Positions 1 to 8,285 of a stretch of DNA of 64,000 nt are shown here, piece by piece. A program made the translations under genes and the position numbers. This DNA is from Microbacterium schleiferi (GTDB lineage: Bacteria; Actinomycetota; Actinomycetes; Actinomycetales; Microbacteriaceae). The DNA lies in NCBI RefSeq assembly GCF_015565955.1, contig NZ_CP064760.1:3224001-3288000 (forward strand). Direction: 5' to 3'. Below the pieces are notes generated by a model, which was not told where the DNA came from, did no database searches, and saw nothing but the letters and a program-made list of their open reading frames with translations. The number at the start of each line of letters is the position of its first letter. Position 1 is the first letter of the stretch.

Positions 1-432
1 GGTCTGCGAGCTGGCGACGATGAGAGCGGAAGCGTCGCTGAGTGTGGTCGAGAACGAGACGAAGGACTCGATCTCGATCTCGTCGAGCATGCTCAAGGTC
101 GACCGGGGACTGGTCTGCGGTACCTCGTCGAGGACGAGCGGCCTGCCAGGTGTTACGGCACGGCGAATCCCGTTGAGCGTGGGCGGGTCTATGTGCGGTC
201 GTTCGATCTCGCCGGCGAGCTCAGCGAGTGCATTCGCGAGGGCTTCCCTCGTGAGGCGTGTTCCGCCGACGATGAAGATCGGGGTGGGGAGGGGCTCGAT
301 GTGCGAGTAGGCGATCGCTCGGATGAGCTTGTCGGCATGGAGGGGGAATGCTTCGCGCAAGGGCTCGATCCCCGCGGCCCAGGCGCCTCGCGCGTGAGCT
401 GCGGGGATCGGATCGGTGGCGAGTGCGTCCAT
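1..432 (-). CDS. Hypothetical protein, 3' end cut by window edge
   Basis: The minus-strand frame is open for 144 codons from an ATG at 432 to base 1, so the C-terminus lies outside the window. It begins MDALATDPIPAAHARG and contains a hydrophobic turn IFIVGG followed by a conserved-looking stretch around PLVLDEVP. I do not recognise the family. It is the last visible gene of a leftward small-gene operon: its start lies 2 bp downstream of the stop of the preceding 48-codon gene. The composition is coding-like, with no stop in the frame. Confidence 0.55.
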   Translation of the reverse strand, partial: MDALATDPIPAAHARGAWAAGIEPLREAFPLHADKLIRAIAYSHIEPLPTPIFIVGGTRLTREALANALAELAGEIERPHIDPPTLNGIRRAVTPGRPLVLDEVPQTSPRSTLSMLDEIEIESFVSFSTTLSDASALIVASSQT

Positions 433-434
433 GG

Positions 435-581
435 TCAAGTGTCGGTATCCGTGCGGATGACGATGAGCTCGTGGCCTTCGGGGACTTGCGCCTCGAGCAG
501 CTCGCGAGCCTCCTGGTAGCTATCAGCCTCGACGGTGATGCGTTCGGTGGCGGTGCTGCGAATGGTTCCGATGACGCGCAT
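435..581 (-). CDS. Small hypothetical protein (48 aa)
   Basis: Short leftward ORF, MRVIGTIRSTATERIT..., ending at a TGA 2 bp before the next start. The pattern of a beta strand, a helix rich in Glu/Ala (YQEARELLEAQ) and a second strand (HELIVIRT) resembles small proteins of actinobacterial plasmids and phages, but I cannot assign a family. It sits between two genes of the same operon with a 9-bp gap upstream. Its function is unknown. Confidence 0.5.
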   Translation of the reverse strand: MRVIGTIRSTATERITVEADSYQEARELLEAQVPEGHELIVIRTDTDT

Positions 582-590
582 GTGCGGACC

Positions 591-743
591 TTAGTGGTGG
601 TCTCTGACGTTGGACGGCGATGGGGCGTCGGGGCTGTGCGCTGGCTCGTCGTCGTGCTGTGAGGCGCGGGCGAAGGCGTCGGCGATGAGGCTGCCCAGCA
701 GCGCACCACCGGGCGTCTCTGCCCAACCTCGCTCCGTGGTCAT
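591..743 (-). CDS. Small hypothetical protein (50 aa)
   Basis: Leftward ORF starting MTTERGWAETPGGALLG. Its ATG overlaps the stop codon of the upstream ribbon-helix-helix-like gene by 4 bp (ATGA), which indicates translational coupling. The C-terminal half is rich in His, Asp, Ser and Pro and is probably disordered. No domain is recognised. Confidence 0.5.
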   Translation of the reverse strand: MTTERGWAETPGGALLGSLIADAFARASQHDDEPAHSPDAPSPSNVRDHH

Positions 744-1105
744 GCGCTGGCCTGTAGGTGCCGTTGCACGTACTCGTCGAGCGCGGCTCGGACGACGTCG
801 GAGTCGCTCTTCATCCCCAGCTGCGCACGCAGCTGATCGACCTCGCGCTTGCGGGTCGGGGTGACGCGGGTGCGGATCGTCGGGGACGAGCCAGCGCCGG
901 CGGCCGTTCCCCCCACGCGGGGTCGTCCTCCCACCGCGCGTGCGACGGCCTGCGTGCTTCCGAGGGCGTCGAGAAGCATCTGCTGCCCGATGGCTGCGGC
1001 GTCCGCCCCGTGGGCGCTCTCCCCCGGCGTCGACGTGCCGGTGGGCTGTTCCTCGAGCGCGGCGAGCGCTGCGTAGCGCTCCTGGTCCTTCTTGCTGAGG
1101 GTCAT
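740..1105 (-). CDS. Ribbon-helix-helix-like protein, putative antitoxin
   Basis: 121-residue protein. The C-terminal third (about residues 80-118) contains TPTRKREVDQLRAQLG followed by SDSDVVRAALDEYV, a beta-strand/two-helix pattern like RHH DNA-binding domains of antitoxins and plasmid regulators. The N-terminal part is acidic and low in complexity. The start codon overlaps the end of the upstream BrnT-like gene by 4 bp. Known BrnT/BrnA modules have the same toxin-then-RHH-antitoxin order, so a toxin-antitoxin pair is the likely reading. Autoregulation by RHH antitoxins is common; no operator was defined here. Confidence 0.55.
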   Translation of the reverse strand: MTLSKKDQERYAALAALEEQPTGTSTPGESAHGADAAAIGQQMLLDALGSTQAVARAVGGRPRVGGTAAGAGSSPTIRTRVTPTRKREVDQLRAQLGMKSDSDVVRAALDEYVQRHLQASA

Positions 1106-1398
1106 CCGTTCTCCTCCTCCATCTGTCGGCGGTAGTAGGCGCCCAGCGGCATGACGTGATAGACGACGAAGTTGCCGCCGGGCTTGAGTTCAATGAGCAC
1201 TTCGATCAGCCGATCGGTCTGCGCGTGTTGCGGGCCGACGAAGACGCGACGCTGGTTGCGGGAGTCGCCCTCGTTGATCTTGACCTTGGTGCTCGTGTAG
1301 ATCGCGTTCTGCATGGCGTAGAGCGCATCGGCGTGGGGAATGTCGTGCTTGTCAGCTGACTTCGGCCACTCGATCCCCATACAGGTATTGTGCCACAA
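1102..1398 (-). CDS. BrnT-like toxin family protein
   Basis: 98-residue protein. The core after MGIEWPKSADKHDIPHADALYAM resembles the BrnT layout: an N-terminal W..K..KH.I...DA signature, then a strand with R.VFVG, then a hydrophobic strand ending in an Arg-rich tail (YYRRQ). BrnT toxins are small RNases that inhibit translation. The true start may be the internal Met at residue 7. The next gene downstream overlaps by 4 bp and encodes an RHH-like protein, as expected for an antitoxin. Similarity is by pattern only, so a plain hypothetical protein remains possible. Confidence 0.5.
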   Translation of the reverse strand: MWHNTCMGIEWPKSADKHDIPHADALYAMQNAIYTSTKVKINEGDSRNQRRVFVGPQHAQTDRLIEVLIELKPGGNFVVYHVMPLGAYYRRQMEEENG

Positions 1399-1656
1399 AA
1401 CTTAGACCCAGGAAAGGTCATCTGTGGAGAGATGGCCCGCGCGATCGGGCCGGAGGCGTAGCGTCGCGGAATGGTCGACGACGGATTGGCGATCGGCGTT
1501 CAGCCGCACTGCTGCGGCGTAGTGATGCGCGATCGCCCCGGCGTTCTGGTGTGCGTGGTGTGCGGCGGTGAGGCCTCCCTGCCGCGCGTTGCCGCTCCCC
1601 GGTGTTTGTAGGGGCGAGCCTCTACGGCGGGTGATCCCGGATGTTCTGGGCCGCGG

Positions 1657-2721
1657 CTAGAGGCTTTCGGGTTGGTTGGCGGCATCCTCGGGCTCGGTGA
1701 GCTCAACGAGGGCACCCAGTGCATGGGTGAGCTGATCGGCGTCAGGGAGCGCCTCTTGCTCGGCTGTGGGCAGCGAATCGTAGGTGTACGTGGAGATCGC
1801 CATCGGCTGAGTCGTCCCACGAAGCGCGTAGCGGACCACCGATTCGTTCTTCCCCGTGCACAGCAGGATCCCGACAGTTGGAGCGTGAGCAGGCTGACGG
1901 AGTCGCTCGTCGACGAGAGCGACATAGAAGCCGAGCTTGCCGGCGTACTCAGGCTCGAACCGCCCGATCTTGAGCTCGACGACCACGTAGCGCAGCTGGA
2001 TGGTGTGGAAGAACAGGAGATCCAGAACGTACTCGTCGCCGTCGACGTCGAATCTCATCTGGCGTCCGGCGAAGGTGAAGCCCGGGCCGAGCTCGCGCAG
2101 CGTGTCGACGATGCGGTCCATGAGTGCTTGCTCGAGGTCGCGTTCCGCGATGCCGCGGCTGAGCCCGAGAAAGTCGAACACGAATGGGTCTCTGACCATG
2201 CCCTGGGCCTGGGCTGCGTCAGCTGGCTCGAGCTGAGCATCGAAGTTCGTCGGCGCAGCGCCGATGCGTGGGCGCAGCTGGTTCATGATCTGGTGCTCGA
2301 GCACGGCCCTCGTCCACCCGTTCGCGGTGGATTCGACCGCGTACCACTCTCGCTCCTCCGGGTCATCGAGCCTGTCGAGGAGGAGCCTGACGTGCCCCCA
2401 CGGAAGTTGTGCCACAGCCTGTGGCACATTTGATGGCCACGCCGCCGCAAAGGCCCTCATGTAGAGCAGGTTGCGGCGGTTGAATCCGGTCGTGTCGGTG
2501 AACTCGGTGCGCAGATCCTCAGCCAGGCGAGTGACGACCTTGGCGCCCCAGCCGGCCTGCTGCTGCTGTTCGAGGATCGTCTTGCCGATGGTCCAGTAGA
2601 GCCCCACCATCTCGTTCTGCACGGCACGTTGGGCGCTGCGCTGCGCCGCACGCACGCGGGCTTTGAGGTCTGCGAGGACGCGGTCGTACCCGTCTGGGTG
2701 CTCGATCTCGCCGGATGCCAT
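1657..2721 (-). CDS. DUF1016/YhcG-family PD-(D/E)XK nuclease
   Basis: 354 residues, normal for the YhcG (DUF1016) family. The N-terminal half (about 10-160) is the helical DUF1016_N region with the family pattern EMVGLYWTIGK..LE and FNRRNLLYMRAFAAAWP...LPWGHVRLLLD. The C-terminal half (about 175-330) is the nuclease domain: DPFVFDFLGL, then DVDGDEYVLDLLFFH and YVVVELKIGRFEPEYAGKL, supplying the acidic residue and the E-x-K. Family members are often linked to restriction-modification and anti-phage loci. Here it stands alone, with no methyltransferase nearby. The 258 bp downstream (1399-1656) show no gene I can support. Confidence 0.85.
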   Translation of the reverse strand: MASGEIEHPDGYDRVLADLKARVRAAQRSAQRAVQNEMVGLYWTIGKTILEQQQQAGWGAKVVTRLAEDLRTEFTDTTGFNRRNLLYMRAFAAAWPSNVPQAVAQLPWGHVRLLLDRLDDPEEREWYAVESTANGWTRAVLEHQIMNQLRPRIGAAPTNFDAQLEPADAAQAQGMVRDPFVFDFLGLSRGIAERDLEQALMDRIVDTLRELGPGFTFAGRQMRFDVDGDEYVLDLLFFHTIQLRYVVVELKIGRFEPEYAGKLGFYVALVDERLRQPAHAPTVGILLCTGKNESVVRYALRGTTQPMAISTYTYDSLPTAEQEALPDADQLTHALGALVELTEPEDAANQPESL

Positions 2722-2766
2722 GATCGAAAGCGTATCCGCGGCCGCGGACCTCGCTGGCGACCGGGG

Positions 2767-3645
2767 CTACTCCCCTGTCGTGACTTCGACGAGACGGGGT
2801 TCGATCGCTGCCGGCGCCGGAGTGATCGGGTGCTCGCTGAACTCTGCCGGCTCGGCTTCACGCCAGATGATCCGTCGCTCGTTGCACCAGGTGCAGTGCC
2901 CTGCCCAGTGGTACGGATCGGCGTTGTGAAGCCTGGTGCGCAGCGGCGCCGCGTAGGGGCTCTGGATGCCGGCGCGCCAGCGGATGTGCGGGTGGAGCTC
3001 GCCCGCGGCGAGGTACAGGCGTCGGCCGAGGCCCAGCCCGGCGTACAGCTCCCAGCGGTTGCCGTCGTCACGCGGGTTGTCGGGGTTGATTGAGGGGATG
3101 TCGTAGGACTTGGAGAACACGTCACCGAACCCGTCAACGGGGTCGACGGCGAACCGTGCGCGGAGACCGCTGGCGGCGTGCTGCAGCACGGTCATTGGGT
3201 CACCATCAGGCGTCGTGGTGCGCAGCAGGTAGATCGTGGGGTCGTTGACGACGGCCTTGACCCGGTCGACGTTCTCGCGCGCGATCTGTTCCGCGGCCGC
3301 CGCGGTGAGATGTATGTGGAGTTGCTCGTCGTCACCGGCTTGCAGTACTGCCTCGGCCGCGGCTTCCTCGGCGAGGCCGGGGAGCTGCTCGAGTAGTCGC
3401 GGGTGCCACTCGTTGGCGTGCCGGGAGGTCCGCGCCCAGGCATTCGCGATCTCGGTGCGCAGCATCTCGCGCGCCCACCGTTGCGCGGCCGCGTCGAGGC
3501 CGTCGCTCTCCTCGAGCTCGCGGAGCCGTTCCCGTGCGCGCCTGCGCCCCCACCAGCCCGCGGCCGCGACCTCGCGGTGCGCGTGCCTGCGATCCAGCGC
3601 GCGCCGAAGGTACTCCCCTTCGGCACTGTAGTACTCGTCCGACAC
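2767..3645 (-). CDS. Hypothetical protein with C-terminal CxxC
   Basis: 292-residue soluble protein with an Arg/Glu-rich helical N-terminus (residues 1-110) and a C-terminal segment with conserved-looking aromatic residues, WAGHCTWCNERRIIWREAE, which could be a small metal-binding knuckle. No signal peptide or membrane segment is seen. It lies between the DUF1016 gene and the toxin/immunity pair, all leftward. I do not recognise a family. Confidence 0.55.
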   Translation of the reverse strand: MSDEYYSAEGEYLRRALDRRHAHREVAAAGWWGRRRARERLRELEESDGLDAAAQRWAREMLRTEIANAWARTSRHANEWHPRLLEQLPGLAEEAAAEAVLQAGDDEQLHIHLTAAAAEQIARENVDRVKAVVNDPTIYLLRTTTPDGDPMTVLQHAASGLRARFAVDPVDGFGDVFSKSYDIPSINPDNPRDDGNRWELYAGLGLGRRLYLAAGELHPHIRWRAGIQSPYAAPLRTRLHNADPYHWAGHCTWCNERRIIWREAEPAEFSEHPITPAPAAIEPRLVEVTTGE

Positions 3646-3664
3646 TCACTCGTCCTGGGGGAGG

Positions 3665-4165
3665 CTAACGGGGCAAGGAAGCTGCGCTGGCTGAGGAGTC
3701 TTCCAGTATCTCGAAGTCGTCGGCTCCCGCAGCTCGCAGGTCGCGCAGGAGGGCGCCGGTTATGCCGAACTTCCAATGCTGCTCCGCCGGCATGATGGAA
3801 AAGCAGTCGTCGCCGGGGCGCCCGAACACCACGAGCCCGTGATACCGCGGCAGGACGATGCCAGGCGGGTTCTCGACCTCCACCGGGAACGTGGAGTAAC
3901 CCGTGGCGCGCGATTCGTCGAGGACGCTCACGAATCGCGCGCTGGCGATCTTCGTGGGGCCAGTCGTCCAGAGGAGGTCTCCGAACTTCCGACCCTTGTT
4001 CTGGCGAGCGAACCGGGGCTCCGCCGGAAGCTCGTCTAGCCGTCCCCATTGGAGCGCGCGAAGCATCTCCGATCGGTCGACGGGACTCAGACGGGGCGAG
4101 GACTTGACGTTTACCCAGGCGTAGCCCCGGCGTGAAGGGGCCTGAATGAGGACCGAGTTCAGCAT
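3665..4165 (-). CDS. Putative immunity protein for the exported nuclease
   Basis: 166 residues starting MLNSVLIQAPSRRGYAW. The ATG overlaps the stop codon of the upstream toxin-like gene by 7 bp, so the two are translationally coupled. The protein has features seen in DUF1629/Imm-type immunity proteins of contact-dependent nucleases: a central FGDLLWTTGPTKIASARFVSVLDE block, then PRYHGLVVFGRPGDDCF. The immunity role is inferred mainly from position, size and lack of a signal peptide. An open frame continues further upstream, but that part overlaps the toxin gene in another frame and is rejected as a start. Confidence 0.5.
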   Translation of the reverse strand: MLNSVLIQAPSRRGYAWVNVKSSPRLSPVDRSEMLRALQWGRLDELPAEPRFARQNKGRKFGDLLWTTGPTKIASARFVSVLDESRATGYSTFPVEVENPPGIVLPRYHGLVVFGRPGDDCFSIMPAEQHWKFGITGALLRDLRAAGADDFEILEDSSASAASLPR

Positions 4166-4956
4166 GTGTAGACGTACAAGCCGACGAGTGACTTCATGTA
4201 AGTCAATATCTCGTCTTGGGATGGGCTCGCTGTGGTCGCGAAGAACTGCTCCCATTTCGCGTTGTAGTTCGCTGCTTGGCTCGAGTGGTTGGTGGGAACC
4301 CCTGCCTTCGAGCACCACCAGAGCCCGTATCGCGGGTCGTCGATCACCAGGCCTGCCTGCTCGAACGTGGCACGATACATCTGCGGCAGCTGATGGTGGG
4401 CCTGATAGTCGGGATTGTTCTGCTTGGTGAGGGTGGCTAGGTTCTCGCGGAAGTTGGCTGCGGTGAACGGCTTCCCGACCCAGATCGGAACCATCTTCAG
4501 CTGGTCCGGCATCCCGGTCTGGGTCATCTTGACCCAGAAGTAGCCGTCTTGTGAGAGCGGAATTGGCCCGGTCGGTTTGGTGCAGGCGGTGGGGACGGCG
4601 ACCGTCGTTGCTACCCGAGTTAGCTGGCTTCCTCCCGCAGGGCGCGACGGATCCGGCGGGATGACGATGGTCTGCGCTGAGCTTTCCGCACCTGGCCGAC
4701 CTGGGGAGTTGCACAAGATACCGAAGGTGATGGTGACGGTGGCTGCGCTGGCGTTCGAGTTGTTGCCCAGGCCCACGCTGACGGGTGCGATCAACCCTGG
4801 GTAGACGACAGACGGAGCGACGAAGAAATGGCCATTGTTCAGAGAGAACGAGCCTGCAGCTTGCGCCGGTGTTGCAACGAGGAGAGAGCTGACGGTTATG
4901 AGTGCCGCGGTCACCGCCGACAGGGTGAGACGCCAGGTGCGGGTCCGTGTTTTCAC
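4159..4956 (-). CDS. Exported HNH/AHH-like nuclease toxin
   Basis: 265 residues with a clear Sec signal peptide (RTRTWRL, hydrophobic core to residue 30, ATPAQA cleavage near 33). Residues 35-160 form a beta-rich domain with Cys 82 and Cys 125. The C-terminal 85 residues resemble the DUF2380/AHH branch of the HNH nucleases: QAHHQLPQMY (His 187-188), F..AGLVIDDP, a Trp-Trp-Cys, NHSSQAANYNAKWEQFF with a further His near 224, and a helical tail. In such toxins the HH pair helps form the metal site. The downstream overlapping gene is the likely immunity partner. The toxin assignment is a motif-based inference. Confidence 0.6.
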   Translation of the reverse strand: MKTRTRTWRLTLSAVTAALITVSSLLVATPAQAAGSFSLNNGHFFVAPSVVYPGLIAPVSVGLGNNSNASAATVTITFGILCNSPGRPGAESSAQTIVIPPDPSRPAGGSQLTRVATTVAVPTACTKPTGPIPLSQDGYFWVKMTQTGMPDQLKMVPIWVGKPFTAANFRENLATLTKQNNPDYQAHHQLPQMYRATFEQAGLVIDDPRYGLWWCSKAGVPTNHSSQAANYNAKWEQFFATTASPSQDEILTYMKSLVGLYVYTC

Positions 4957-5025
4957 AAGCTGCCTTTCGGGTTCATGAGTGCTTGACGCGGCCTCTGGTG
5001 GTCGCGGTGCATCCGTCCAGACCGA

Positions 5026-5628
5026 TCACGAGGGAACGATCGCGACGATCGCGACGATCGCGCCGGCGGCGAGTAGGTACGGCCCGAACGGGAGATCCGT
5101 GCTGTCATGCTCGCGGCTGCGTCGCACCGCTGCGATGATCGCGTGCGGGAACGCGATCACGTAGGCGAGCGCGAGCGCCAGGAACGGGAAGTACCAGGTG
5201 TGCCATCCGGTGAGCAGTCCGACGCTGAGCGCGAGCTTGACATCCCCGAATCCGACTTGCCCGGCCAGGCCGATCGCGGCCAGCAGGATTGCGAGTCCGA
5301 TGCCGCCGCTGATCGCGGCGATCGCGGGACCGACTGCGCCGGCGGTGAGAGCGAGGGCCAGGACGGCGCCGGCGAGGATCGCCGCGAGCGTCAGGGTGAG
5401 CGTGTCGGGCAGGCGACGCTCCCGCAGGTCCGTGCGCGTCAGGAACGCCCCGTAGACGGCGTAGACGGCGATCATGCTCCAACTGCCCACCGTGAGCCGC
5501 AGATCGGCGCTCAGAGGCGCTGTGACGGCCGCTGACAGCGCGAAACCCCCCACGGCGGCGAGCGGGTACCGCAACGTCGGGAATCGTCGCGCGCGCACGC
5601 CCTGGGGGGCTTCACGAGTCGTAGTCAT
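5026..5628 (-). CDS. A24 prepilin peptidase, short form
   Basis: 200-residue membrane protein with about six hydrophobic segments. It carries both aspartates of type IV prepilin peptidases: one in TRTDLRERRLPDTLT (near 70) and one in GQVGFGDVKLALS (near 130). The N-terminal methylase domain of PilD is missing, as in the TadV/CpaA type. No pilin or secretion ATPase gene occurs in this window, so its substrates must lie further left or be lost. It lies directly downstream of the BTAD-like gene, 3 bp apart, suggesting one transcript. Confidence 0.85.
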   Translation of the reverse strand: MTTTREAPQGVRARRFPTLRYPLAAVGGFALSAAVTAPLSADLRLTVGSWSMIAVYAVYGAFLTRTDLRERRLPDTLTLTLAAILAGAVLALALTAGAVGPAIAAISGGIGLAILLAAIGLAGQVGFGDVKLALSVGLLTGWHTWYFPFLALALAYVIAFPHAIIAAVRRSREHDSTDLPFGPYLLAAGAIVAIVAIVPS

Positions 5629-5631
5629 GGA

Positions 5632-6501
5632 TCAGCTGGCGATCGCGTGCCGCTGTCGCAGCTGCGCGATCAGGGTCTGTGTCTCGGGCTCGGGCTCGTA
5701 GTCCTCGTCGACGGCGGCAAGGCTCTGCTCGAGCTGCGTGATGAGACGCTCGACGCCGGCGTGGTCGCCGGCCTGGTGCTCGGCGCGCAGTCCGTCTCGC
5801 CAGAAGACTTCGTTGACGGGGTCGACCATGCGTCCGATCGCTGACGCGAGCCTCGCGTGGCGGACCTTGCCGGTGCTCAGACTGCGCGTGGAGACCTCGT
5901 GGGCGACGTCACCGATCGCGGCGATCATCTCGTTGCGGAGCCGGTCGGCGAACACGTAACGCTTGTCGGGGACGCCACTGATCGGTTGTCCCTTGACGAG
6001 CTCGAGCGCAGCCAGCAGCCGATCCGTGGCTGTGTCGGAGATCTCGTCGCCGACGAGACCGAGGAAGTCCTGCCAGTCGGATCGGACATCTTCATGCAGC
6101 CGGTACTCGCCGGTCGTGATGAGTGGCACGTAGAGCTCGCCGGCGTCGTTCTGGCCGAGCCAGCGGCGCGTCTTCGACAGGAGGCCGTTGCGGTCGTCGT
6201 TGGCTTTCTTGCCGGTGGCGACCTGGCCGGGCCAGAACACGGAGTGCACTTGCTCGGCCGAGGCGTTCGGGTTCACCGATAGGAACGCGACGAGCTCGGT
6301 TCCGCGGCGCACTGCGGACCGCCATTGGGCGGCGGTGTTCGGGTTCACCGGCGCCTCGCCACGCGCACCGCGGACCTCCACCGGGCCGAGCATCTGCAGG
6401 TACGGGCCACGGTGCAGCGGGGTGACCGCCGCGAGAGCCTCATCCTGCCCTGCCGCGGCATCGACGTCGACCAGGTCGTGATCGGCCGCATACGCCGGCA
6501 T
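5632..6501 (-). CDS. BTAD-like regulator, apparently N-terminally truncated
   Basis: 289 residues from the ATG at 6501 (a TTG at 6507 is also in frame). Residues 35-120 contain LGPVEVRGARGE and ELVAFLSVNPNASAEQVHSVFWPG, the winged-helix part seen before bacterial transcriptional activator domains, and the remainder is the helical BTAD repeat region ending near EQSLAAVDEDYEPEPE. On actinobacterial plasmids and integrative elements this region is usually the C-terminal third of a long LysM/membrane/BTAD protein. Here an in-frame TAG at 6517-6519 closes the frame, and no LysM or membrane part is present. It is either a short regulator or a remnant. Confidence 0.6.
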   Translation of the reverse strand: MPAYAADHDLVDVDAAAGQDEALAAVTPLHRGPYLQMLGPVEVRGARGEAPVNPNTAAQWRSAVRRGTELVAFLSVNPNASAEQVHSVFWPGQVATGKKANDDRNGLLSKTRRWLGQNDAGELYVPLITTGEYRLHEDVRSDWQDFLGLVGDEISDTATDRLLAALELVKGQPISGVPDKRYVFADRLRNEMIAAIGDVAHEVSTRSLSTGKVRHARLASAIGRMVDPVNEVFWRDGLRAEHQAGDHAGVERLITQLEQSLAAVDEDYEPEPETQTLIAQLRQRHAIAS

Positions 6502-6603
6502 CGCCAAACAGATGCACTAGCCAGCTGGGGGCGGCGGCGACTCCGTCGCCCCCAGCGACGCAGTCGCGATGTCCCCGTGCGATGTCCGACCCCCTCCCTA
6601 GGC

Positions 6604-6622
6604 TGTGAATGTCACATTCACT
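6604..6622. promoter_or_regulatory. Palindromic operator GTGAATGTCACATTCAC, copy 1
   Basis: A 17-bp near-perfect palindrome, GTGAATGTCACATTCAC, at 6605-6621 with a single central base. The identical sequence recurs at 39,483-39,499 upstream of tnsA. It lies 24 bp upstream of the small gene at 6,646 and about 100 bp upstream of the BTAD-like gene, so it could control either. A shared transcription-factor site is inferred. Confidence 0.6.
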
Positions 6623-6645
6623 AACCAACGATCCGGGAGGACACC

Positions 6646-6837
6646 ATGGCAACCACCAACCAGTACCCGTCCGGCGTCGCGGACTGGGCCACCATCTGCG
6701 CCTGGATCCACGAGAACCGCCCCGACCTCTGGGAAGGGCTCGGCCCCACTGACGAGGATCGCGCACCCGCGCACGCCGGCCAGATCACTGTAGGTTCCCG
6801 CTCGAGATGGCGGATAACCCCAGGGATTCCACGCTAG
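6646..6837 (+). pseudogene. Small gene interrupted by a transposon left end
   Basis: Starts MATTNQYPSGVADWATICAW after a GGGAGGACACC ribosome-binding site. The first 48 codons read as an ordinary acidic protein. From 6,789 the frame runs into the TGTAGG transposon terminus, which supplies the last 15 codons and the stop. The native 3' end is therefore lost or moved. The family is not recognised. The palindromic operator upstream suggests it was a regulated gene. Confidence 0.55.
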
Positions 6838-6888
6838 TTGGCGGTGGTCCCGGACTCAGGATTCCACGGGAAATGGCGGATTCCTACA
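6789..6888. repeat. Tn7-like left end L1
   Basis: A 100-bp block that begins TGTAGGTTCCCG and ends TCCTACA. It holds repeated sites of the form ATGGCGGAT, TTGGCGGTGG and AATGGCGGATTCC, as expected for multiple TnsB-binding sites. It aligns along its whole length with the block at 24,811 and, at the terminus and TGGCGGA sites, with the inverted block ending at 44,331. I assign it as the left end of the outer element. The next 190 bp (6,889-7,079) contain no gene I can support. Confidence 0.75.
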
Positions 6889-7079
6889 CCGCTCTCTGAC
6901 GCGCCGACCCTGTCTGGTCAGCGGCCTGTCACGGCGGCGAGAGCGCTGGAGGTCACTGCAGCTGGCCGAGCTCGAGCATCTCACCGTCGAGGAAGAACGT
7001 CGGAGGGGAATGCTGAAGCTTCGGTTGACTCTGGGACTGCCAATGACCCCACCACGAACGGATGCTCGCGGTCTCACTG

Positions 7080-8255
7080 TCACCGTTCCAGCACGACGGC
7101 GAGGCCTTGACCCACGCCGATGCAGATCGCCACGACGGCGACGCCGCCTCCGCGTCGCGCAAGCTCATGCGCGGCATGCCCGAGAATGCGGCCCCCCGAA
7201 GCGCCCAGCGGATGGCCGATGGCCAGCGCTCCGCCGTGGATGTTGACCCGCTCAGGATCAAGTTCAGGCCACCCGGCGACGCATGCGAGCGACTGTGAAG
7301 CGAACGCCTCGTTGAGCTCGACCACGTCGACATCGGCCCAGGACCGGCCGGCGCGTGCGAGCGCCTTGTTCGCCGCCTCGATCGGCGCGATCGGGAACAG
7401 ATGCGGATCGACGCCATGCGCCCCGCGTCCCGCAATCCGCGCGAGTGGCTCGCCGGGCAGCGCACCCTCCGCGGCGATCAGAACGGCGGAAGCGCCGTCG
7501 TTGATCGGCGAGGAGTTGCCGGCGGTGACGGTGCCTTCGCCGTCGCGCGCGAACAGCGGAGTAAGCCCGGCGAGCTTGTCCACGGAAGTGTCGTCCCGGA
7601 TGCCCTCGTCGCGTGCCAGGTCGGCCCCTGGCACGTGCACGATCTCGCCATCGTAGACCCCGTCAGCCCACGCTTTAGCTGCCAGCCGGTGAGAGCGCAC
7701 GGCGAACTCGTCCTGGGCATCTCGGGAGATTCCCCACTCTCGGGCGATCTTCTCCGCCGATTCTCCATTGGAGATGGTCCACTGCTTCGGCAGCTTCGGG
7801 TTGGTCATCCGCCACCCGATGGAGGTGTTCCACAGTGTCTGGTTACCGACCGCCGGCCACGGCCTCGGCGACTTCTCCACGATGAACGGCGCCCGGCTCA
7901 TCGACTCCACTCCGCCGGCGAGCACGAGACCGGCGTCGCCGGTCTCGACAGCGCGGGCGGCCTGGATCACCGCTTCCAGCGACGACGAGCAGAGTCGGTT
8001 GACGGTCACGCCGGTGACACTGGTGGGGAAGCCTGCCAGCAGCGCCCCGAAACGGGCGACGTCGCGGTTGTCCTCTCCTGCTTGGTTCGCATCGCCGAAG
8101 ATCACGTCATCGATGCGCGCGGGGTCGAGGCCCATGCGCGCGACGGTCGCCTTCATGACGACTGCGGCGAGATCGTCGGGCCGGATGCCGCTGAGCGCGC
8201 CACCCGCCCGCCCGAAGGGGGTGCGGACAGCATCGTAGACAAAGCTCGCGGTCAT
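7080..8255 (-). CDS. Acetyl-CoA C-acyltransferase (thiolase)
   Basis: 391 residues, full length for the family. The acyl-accepting Cys lies in TVNRLCSSSLEAV (about residue 89), with GGALAIGHPLGASGGR (His) and the C-terminal AICIGVGQG (second Cys) also present. The start follows GGGAGCCCGCC. It would cleave the 3-ketoacyl-CoA in the last step of adipyl-CoA beta-oxidation, giving succinyl-CoA plus acetyl-CoA (inferred, PaaJ/DcaF-like). It is the third gene of a leftward operon after the CaiB-like gene and the acyl-CoA dehydrogenase. Confidence 0.93.
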   Translation of the reverse strand: MTASFVYDAVRTPFGRAGGALSGIRPDDLAAVVMKATVARMGLDPARIDDVIFGDANQAGEDNRDVARFGALLAGFPTSVTGVTVNRLCSSSLEAVIQAARAVETGDAGLVLAGGVESMSRAPFIVEKSPRPWPAVGNQTLWNTSIGWRMTNPKLPKQWTISNGESAEKIAREWGISRDAQDEFAVRSHRLAAKAWADGVYDGEIVHVPGADLARDEGIRDDTSVDKLAGLTPLFARDGEGTVTAGNSSPINDGASAVLIAAEGALPGEPLARIAGRGAHGVDPHLFPIAPIEAANKALARAGRSWADVDVVELNEAFASQSLACVAGWPELDPERVNIHGGALAIGHPLGASGGRILGHAAHELARRGGGVAVVAICIGVGQGLAVVLER

Positions 8256-8285
8256 GGCGGGCTCCCTTCCGTGGTCGGCCGAGGG

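Noticed and set aside
1672-2433. 253-codon plus-strand ORF
   Set aside because: It is antisense to the DUF1016 nuclease gene, whose motifs are clear; the plus frame is a high-GC shadow.
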